A DNA stretch of 29,235 bases from NCBI GenBank assembly GCA_937894515.1, contig CALCRH010000082.1, positions 1 to 29,235 of the forward strand, in the 5' to 3' direction. Under the pieces are notes generated by a model. The model did not search any database. It worked only from the letters and a program-made list of their open reading frames with translations, and was not told the DNA's origin. A program made the position numbers and the translations under genes. Positions 24,638 through 29,235 of this stretch are shown here, piece after piece. Position 1 is the stretch's first letter. Each line of letters starts with the position of its first letter. This DNA is from an uncultured Clostridia bacterium (GTDB lineage: Bacteria > Bacillota > Clostridia > Oscillospirales > Oscillospiraceae).

Positions 24638-24885
24638 TTAGTCACTCCTTTTTTTAACATATTCAACGACATTTTCAAGCATAATTGATCTTGTACCAAT
24701 AGTCGCATTCTCGGCGCAGTTTCTTTATTCCGATATTTGATTGCTTCCCTGTCACCGCAATCATAATGAAAAACCATTGATGCCTTTGAGTTGTATTTTT
24801 TTGCGACAATTGGTACCGGTTCTGCGTTTAAATTGGCAAAGTCCCCAATGACAAAATTCGATTTGAGCGCTTGCTCTTCAAGCAC
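24634..24885 (-). pseudogene. 3' remnant of a decayed gene, family not recognised
   Basis: An 83-codon open frame (GTG at 24885) ends in TGA overlapping the aminotransferase ATG (ATGA), the hallmark of a true 3' gene end in this operon. It has no ribosome binding site. The same frame upstream is open for about 30 codons past a single TAG at about 24896, then meets more stops. Protein-like features are KSNFVIGDFANLNAEPVP and KASMVFHYDCGDREAIKYRN. I do not recognise the family. It is best read as the C-terminus of a gene broken by stops or deletion; a real short protein is less likely. Confidence 0.55.
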
Positions 24886-25248
24886 CTTGCATATCTAATC
24901 TGCTAATCTGTATGCCGCTGTATCGCATATTTTGAAAAAGCTTATCCTGGATAAGACTTTAGCTGAAGGAATCCCGATAAATCTATACCGTTCTCATCCC
25001 TATGCAGATTTTTCTTGGGCTCTATGGGTGGAGTTATCATTGAAACTCTGTCTAAAAATTTGTCCGTTAAGCCAAATAATGAACGTATGTATGCTTACTG
25101 GGGCAGTGCATAACCTTGATGACGGAATGTTCCATAGCTACTCACTCTTTTGCAAAATAATTCACTATTTTGTCGGTTTTATCGCCCATATCATCCGACT
25201 GGGAATACATTTGCGTAGTAATCATTTATCCACTTTCCCGCTGCTTCC
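24886..25248. other. Non-coding gap with probable gene decay
   Basis: These 363 bases lie between the GT2 gene and the remnant at 24634. Minus-strand frames are broken by several stops; short open pieces include one with SAKVLSRISFFKICDTAAYRLAD. The plus-strand frame 24932-25408 is open but antisense to the operon, overlaps the GT2 end and lacks a convincing start site. I see no terminator. It probably held the body of the gene whose 3' end survives. Confidence 0.5.
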
Positions 25249-26094
25249 TTACTTTCCTTTTCTGAAGATAAATCCATATATCTTTCTGATAAAAGGAGAG
25301 TTGACTATCAAAAAACTTATCCTCGCCTTTATATACCAACTCATTCCGATAACCTTTCTATCTGGAATGATGATTGTTTCAAGTACACGTTTTTTATCGG
25401 CCATATAGATAGGATTAACGCTGGTCCCAATTCCACCGTTTGAGCGATAGCGAATAGCGAAAAAAGGAAAATAAAGGAATCGGCACCCTTTATGCGTTGC
25501 ATTCAGCCAAGTCGGCCAATCTTCCATAAGTCGATATGACTCGTCGAAGTACCCATAACTTTCAAAAAAGCTCTTTGAAAAAAAAACGCCTCCTGCTACA
25601 ATATCGTTATGAACGCAAAGGCGTCTAAAAACGTCCAGAGGCTCAAGATCGTTTAGTGCCTTTGGGAGAATATTTCTGTATTTGGCTATTGGGTTTAGGT
25701 TCTCATCACACCTCATAACATCACCTGTGATAATACCGCTCGAACTCTTCTGAAGGGCTTCCACTGCATATGTGAGTGAACGCTCGTCGTAAAGAGCATC
25801 ATCAGCTGCCAACAGCTTAATATAATTACCGGAAGCTTTTCTTATAGCTCCATTTGCACTTTTTACAGTTCCGAAATTTTTCTCGTTCTGATATACAATA
25901 TAGTTTACTATATTGTCCTTCTTATTGCTTTCCAGATAAGAAACAATGTACTCACGGTCAAATGATTTTGACCCATCATCTACAACTACTATTTCTATAC
26001 TGGGATAGTTTTGCGCAAAGATTGAATCCAAGCATATATTTAAAAACTCGCTATTGTTATATAATAATACAACTACGGAAAAAGTGTCTGTCAT
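25249..26094 (-). CDS. GT2-family glycosyltransferase
   Basis: The 281-residue GT-A enzyme starts FSVVVLLYNNSEFLNICLDSIFAQ and IEIVVVDDGSKS, the classic GT2 nucleotide-binding opening. LLAADDALYD (about 93-102) supplies the metal-binding Asp pair. MEDWPTWLNA (about residue 193) corresponds to the catalytic-base ED region. A basic hydrophobic C-terminus may hold it at the membrane. It would add a sugar to the undecaprenyl-linked acceptor. AAGGGAG lies 7 bases from the ATG, and a 17-bp tandem duplication sits just upstream of that. Confidence 0.87.
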   Translation of the reverse strand: MTDTFSVVVLLYNNSEFLNICLDSIFAQNYPSIEIVVVDDGSKSFDREYIVSYLESNKKDNIVNYIVYQNEKNFGTVKSANGAIRKASGNYIKLLAADDALYDERSLTYAVEALQKSSSGIITGDVMRCDENLNPIAKYRNILPKALNDLEPLDVFRRLCVHNDIVAGGVFFSKSFFESYGYFDESYRLMEDWPTWLNATHKGCRFLYFPFFAIRYRSNGGIGTSVNPIYMADKKRVLETIIIPDRKVIGMSWYIKARISFLIVNSPFIRKIYGFIFRKGK

Positions 26095-26569
26095 TCGTTA
26101 TCTCCCTTTACTATATTGTTCATCTTACTATATTGTTCATCATTGGTTGGTAGAATTATCTCCAAAACAGCACAAAATGCCCTGAAGCCAGTTGCAGTCT
26201 CCGGAGTGATCCGTTTACACCACCTTTTCATACAGGCCTGCATTACAACCAACTCCTATCTATCGTCAATCGCAGCTCCCTGTGTTACTCCAGCCGTTGA
26301 TATTCCCTGTATAGAACTAACCGGTTTTGGAGCTCATTTCTGCGTCATTCACATGCGCTCCCGACCTTTCACGGAACTGCAATCGTCCCTGTGAAAATCT
26401 ACATATCTATGTCCAGTCTCTTGTTGCCTGTAGCTATCGAAAGTACATAGCACAAATCAATGGCTCACTATGTATTTGCTATATTACCCTCTGCTTTTCT
26501 ATAATCGGAGTATTGAAGGCACACAAAATTACCTTTCCGCTGAGAAAGCCCATTTTCTTTCAATCCGTT
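26095..26569. other. 475-base gap with no recognisable gene
   Basis: Both strands are interrupted by stops; the longest frames (plus 26116-26394 and 26327-26743) do not look like proteins. The segment 26150-26400 seems less AT-rich than its flanks and contains short inverted repeats, for example CACGGAAC/GTCCCTGTG-type pairing around 26370-26393. A remnant of a mobile element or lost glycosyltransferase gene is possible, but I cannot name one. Confidence 0.5.
26108..26141. repeat. Perfect 17-bp tandem duplication upstream of the GT2 gene
   Basis: TTACTATATTGTTCATC occurs at 26108-26124 and again at 26125-26141 with no mismatch and no gap. It begins 14 bases upstream of the GT2 start codon, just beyond the ribosome binding site. 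Confidence 0.9.
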
Positions 26570-28003
26570 CTATTTCCCAACCATTTCGGCCTCATTTTCT
26601 GTACTATCTGTACTTTTTTCATCTCCCATCGCGGTCGTCTGCCCAGCCGCAATGCCCTCGGTGCTTTCGTGCGAGAAGAGAATGCCAAATGTAGCAAACA
26701 TAAGCTTCAAATCCGTCAAAACACTCATGCTATTTATATATAAAAGATCAAACTCAAGTTTTTCATAAGGTTCGGTATTATATTTGCCATAAACCTGTGC
26801 ATAACCTGTAAGTCCTGCTTTCACTTGCAATCGCAATTTGAAAGAGGGTATCTCCTTATAATACTGTTCCGCTATTTCGGGTCTCTCCGGTCTCGGTCCC
26901 ACAATACTCATGTCGCCCTTAAAAATGTTGAACAGTTGGGGCAATTCATCTAAACGACACTTACGTACAAATCTTCCAATGGGTGTAATCCGATCATCAT
27001 TCTCGCCCGAAGAGAGACGTGCTTTTCCGTCCTTTTCTGCGTCTACCCGCATAGAGCGGAATTTTAGAATCGTAAATTCTCTTCCATCTTTCGTTAGTCT
27101 TGTCTGTTTATATAACGCAGGTCCACGATCATATGCTTTTATTAAAATCGCTGTAATTCCCATAATTGGACTGAGAACGATGATACCGCATAAAGATGCG
27201 AAAATGTCAAAAGCTCTTTTAATAAATACATATTCGATTACTTGTTTTTTTCTTGCTGTTGCAAGAACAGGTGCCGAAAAAGAAGGAATGTGTTCAGATC
27301 CTTTCATTAGCACATCACCGATATGCGGCAAAAAGAAACCCAATTTCCCGGTCTCAGAGCAATACTTTAATATTCCGTTACGTACAGTGGAGTCAATGCC
27401 GGCAACGAAAATCGCTTCATAAGCATCAAGCTCTTTCTCGATTTCATCAAAGCTTTTTCCATTGCAGCATAGTTCCTTGTCAAAACGATAAAGCCTATCC
27501 ATCGGCTTTCCTTGTAAATTATGAATACGATGTAAATCCACATTTTTTCTGTAAACAATTATCGCTGCTTTTTGAGGATTCAATCGATAGTAAATTGCAT
27601 TTCCGCAATACGAACAAACGACATCAAGCGCAAAACAAATCAGCAGCATTTGCAAAAAGCAAATTGGATTTTTGCAATGTCCCCAAGCAAGCGTAGCAAT
27701 CGCATACACAATGCATGTACTGAAAAACTGAGACACGTACTGTTCAAACACCAATCCTCGTATCCTTGTATAGCCAAACAAATAAGAATTATATGTGTTG
27801 TTGAAGAATACCAACAATACTACATATAGAATCACCGCATACCAATCATATCTTACACCGATTCTATTACCATTACCCTGGAGACTCCCATATCTAAATA
27901 ACCACCAATATATGCAGAATAAGGCAATCAGCAGAATAAGATGGAATACAGATATTGCACGAATACACATTCTGTTTTTTAAAGATTCGGATTTTATTCC
28001 CAT
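26570..28003 (-). CDS. Undecaprenyl-phosphate sugar-phosphate transferase (initiating enzyme)
   Basis: The 477-residue protein is a polyprenyl glycosylphosphotransferase of the WbaP/EpsE type. Four membrane helices (~15-125) and a cytosolic linker domain precede the conserved C-terminal catalytic part from ~265. That part opens KRAFDIFASLCGIIVLSP, then shows ILKFRSMRVDAEKDG, RKCRLDELPQLFNIFKGDMSIVGPRPERP and LKAGLTGYAQV-like KAGLTGYAQVYG. It moves a sugar-1-phosphate from UDP-sugar onto undecaprenyl phosphate, starting each repeat unit. It is the first gene of the locus. The start has only a weak GGCGGG-like site. The last ~35 residues are polar and look disordered. Confidence 0.9.
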   Translation of the reverse strand: MGIKSESLKNRMCIRAISVFHLILLIALFCIYWWLFRYGSLQGNGNRIGVRYDWYAVILYVVLLVFFNNTYNSYLFGYTRIRGLVFEQYVSQFFSTCIVYAIATLAWGHCKNPICFLQMLLICFALDVVCSYCGNAIYYRLNPQKAAIIVYRKNVDLHRIHNLQGKPMDRLYRFDKELCCNGKSFDEIEKELDAYEAIFVAGIDSTVRNGILKYCSETGKLGFFLPHIGDVLMKGSEHIPSFSAPVLATARKKQVIEYVFIKRAFDIFASLCGIIVLSPIMGITAILIKAYDRGPALYKQTRLTKDGREFTILKFRSMRVDAEKDGKARLSSGENDDRITPIGRFVRKCRLDELPQLFNIFKGDMSIVGPRPERPEIAEQYYKEIPSFKLRLQVKAGLTGYAQVYGKYNTEPYEKLEFDLLYINSMSVLTDLKLMFATFGILFSHESTEGIAAGQTTAMGDEKSTDSTENEAEMVGK

Positions 28004-28055
28004 CAGTCTATACCCGCCAAATTATATAATATTATGTTTGTTATTGTTTAAACAT

Positions 28056-28084
28056 AGTATAATATTTTCACGAGAAGAAATCAA
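28056..28084 (-). promoter_or_regulatory. Sigma-A promoter of the polysaccharide operon
   Basis: On the minus strand TTGATT (28079-28084) and TATACT (28056-28061) are spaced by exactly 17 bases. The predicted start site near 28049 gives a leader of about 45 bases to the initiating transferase. AT-rich sequence just upstream could act as an UP element. No terminator-like hairpin with a U-tract was noticed down to 9107, so one long transcript is possible. Confidence 0.8.
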
Positions 28085-28121
28085 CCATAATTTTTCTTTT
28101 TTATTGTTATATATACAAAAT

Positions 28122-28156
28122 TTTTACACACCCCCCCCCGCATTTTTTGGTTATTC
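28122..28156. repeat. Poly-C element B (C9 tract with conserved flanks)
   Basis: TTTTACA, two bases, C9 (28131-28139), GCATTTTTT and GGTTATTC in plus-strand order, matching element A at 13889-13923. It lies about 50 bases upstream of the operon -35 box on the minus strand. Confidence 0.75.
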
Positions 28157-28327
28157 TGACGAATAACGGTTCTTGATAATCTATTCTAATCAGTTTCCCT
28201 GCTGCTTACCTCTACCTGTACTGTTTACTACCGTCTGCTTCACATGCGCTGAGAAACCGCTGGATATCGTTTTGATACGTGGCATCGGCACTCTTGCAAC
28301 TTTTGCACTCGCTTAGCTTGTAACACA

Positions 28328-28639
28328 TTACCCCTTTATTTTAAACATTCTTGTCCATTGGCGCAATAGCCCATGATCTATTCCTGCTTGAAATGCTGTA
28401 CTTCTGTACGATGCTCCGGCCATCACTTTTGCAACAAGCTCATATTTCTCTTCTGCACTCCACACTTTGTTTTGTGCTTTATGCCTTAGGGCTTCTACAC
28501 CGGAATACTCCTCTATTCGCACCCATGCACGGATTCTATCATGGAAACACTTTTCTTCAATTCCTTCCGGACATTTTGGCCACTTGCCCTGACGATGCAT
28601 TTCAATACATTCCAACTTATACTCGTGACTATATCGCAT
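28328..28639 (-). pseudogene. IS3-family transposase OrfA, truncated
   Basis: From ATG 28639 (MRYSHEYKLECIEMH) the frame gives 103 residues with two helix-turn-helix-like repeats: YKLECIEMHRQG, and later EEKYELVAKVMAGASYRSTAFQAGIDHGLLRQW, the hallmark of IS150-like OrfA. It stops at GTAA after RMFKIKG, where intact OrfA proteins usually continue into a linker and coiled coil with a frameshift into OrfB. No OrfB (DDE) sequence is visible up to 28004. It is a dead fragment; its left end is intact, ending at the TGTACCCCC terminus. Confidence 0.78.
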
Positions 28640-28644
28640 GAAAA

Positions 28645-28678
28645 TACCCCCAATTCTGGTTGTCCAGAATTGGGGGTA
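28645..28678. repeat. Perfect 15-bp palindrome at the IS3 fragment terminus
   Basis: TACCCCCAATTCTGG (28645-28659) and CCAGAATTGGGGGTA (28664-28678) flank TTGT. In single-stranded form this is a strong hairpin covering the IS end and ending just before the OrfA start codon. On the minus strand it is followed by TTTTC, so it may also block transcription entering the element from outside. Confidence 0.85.
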
Positions 28679-28680
28679 CA

Positions 28681-29235
28681 TATCAGATGTTTATGCGGTG
28701 GTATTTCTGGATGCCATCCACTTCCACGTCCGCAGCGAAGGGCAGATCGTCAAGAAGGCTGTATACATTGCCATCGGCATTGATTTGGACGGCAAAAAGG
28801 ATGTTCTTGGTATGTGGGTAGGTGAAAACGAGAGTGCCAAATACTGGGCTTCGGTGCTGAATTCGCTGCGAAATCGCGGTGTAGAGGACATTTTCATTGC
28901 CTGTACAGATAACCTCACCGGCTTTGCCAATGCCATTGAAGCGGTGTTCCCGAAAACCGAGATTCAGAACTGCATCATTCATCAGCTCCGGAACTCCACA
29001 AAGTACGTTTCATACAAGGACATTAAAGCACTTGTGGCAGATCTGAAGGCGGTCTACGGAGCCGTGGACGAATCGTCCGCCTTGGATGCTCTGGATGCCT
29101 TCGCCGAGAAATGGGACGGTAAATATCCGAAAATTGCCCAGTCCTGGCGGGATAACTGGCCGAATCTCAGCACCTACTTCAAGTACCCGGAAGAGGTGCG
29201 TCGACTGATCTACACGACCAATGCCATTGAGGGCT
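28681..29235 (+). pseudogene. IS256 (mutator)-family transposase, 5'-truncated, continues off right edge
   Basis: The plus-strand frame from 28683 (SDVYAVVFLDAIHFHVRSEG) is open to the window edge. LDAIHFHVR carries the first catalytic Asp of the IS256 DDE triad, DLDGKKDVLGMWVGENESAKYW is the typical continuation, and CTDNLTGF (about residue 80) contains the second Asp. QNCIIHQLRNST and YTTNAIEG are also family hallmarks. About 140 N-terminal residues usually present are missing because the IS3 fragment abuts at 28680, so it cannot be translated normally here. Confidence 0.88.

Larger units (their letters stand above)
28004..28327. other. Promoter region of the polysaccharide locus
   Basis: The 324-base gap holds the locus promoter (28056-28084), an A/T-rich tract upstream of it, poly-C element B (28122-28156) and a short hairpin GTTATTC-TGAC-GAATAAC (28150-28167). 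From about 28170 to 28327 I see nothing identifiable; it may be the degraded remainder of the IS3-type element. Confidence 0.6.
28328..28680 (-). mobile_element. IS3-family element fragment with intact left end
   Basis: The minus-strand sequence starting at 28680 reads TGTACCCCCAATTCTGGACA, resembling the TGTA-beginning terminal repeats of IS3-family elements. The OrfA gene begins 41 bases inside. The matching right end and OrfB are missing. The element directly abuts an IS256-type transposase sequence at 28681, suggesting insertion into or recombination with that element. Confidence 0.65.

Noticed and set aside
24932..25408. Plus-strand open frame of 158 codons in the gap before GT2
   Set aside because: It runs into the GT2 3' end on the opposite strand, has no ribosome binding site and no recognisable domain.

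Overview
The window looks like a chromosomal segment of a low-to-moderate GC Gram-positive anaerobe. A Clostridia (Oscillospirales-like) host is my inference, from the rpmG-secE-nusG-rplK order, strong AGGAGG ribosome binding sites, sigma-A type promoters and a RuvX-BaiN pair. No rRNA, tRNA or CRISPR array was found.

Region 1 (1-6.8 kb) is core genome. On the minus strand rpmG, secE, nusG and the first codons of rplK run off the left edge from one clear promoter. Divergently on the plus strand lie ruvX, a BaiN/HI0933-type flavoprotein, a PTS EIIC_2-like membrane protein, a YgjV-like membrane protein, and a MATE transporter fused to an RsbW-like ATPase domain. Good promoters and terminators punctuate this stretch.

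Region 2 (6.8-9.03 kb, minus strand) is a small accessory patch: an orphan DNA methyltransferase-like protein, an unrecognised protein with two membrane helices, and a pyruvoyl-dependent arginine decarboxylase.

Region 3 (9.1-28.1 kb, minus strand) is a Wzx/Wzy-type surface polysaccharide locus read right to left from a promoter at about 28.07 kb. Order: initiating sugar-phosphate transferase, GT2, a decayed gene, dTDP-3-amino-sugar genes (FdtB/QdtB-like aminotransferase, acetyltransferase, 3,4-ketoisomerase, RmlA, RmlB), GT4, Wzy-like polymerase, MurJ/Wzx-like flippase. A second nucleotide-sugar set follows: UDP-N-acetylhexosamine 6-dehydrogenase, three LpxD-like acyltransferases, a WbpE-like aminotransferase, a polysaccharide-deacetylase-like protein and a Gfo/Idh/MocA (WlbA/GnnA-like) dehydrogenase. 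The simplest reading is a repeat unit of about three sugars, including a dTDP-derived 3-acylamino-6-deoxyhexose and a UDP-derived 2,3-diamino sugar or its uronic acid.

Region 4 (28.3 kb to the right edge) is mobile-element debris: an IS3-family OrfA fragment abutting a 5'-truncated IS256-family transposase.

The most interesting observations are: (i) three LpxD-like acyltransferases, all keeping the catalytic-type histidine, in a Gram-positive polysaccharide locus; (ii) two matching poly-C elements in the same orientation at 13.9 and 28.1 kb that bracket a 14-kb module, one of them placed so that a single extra G would create an ATGA overlap with the next gene; (iii) the MATE-ATPase fusion with a changed N-box.
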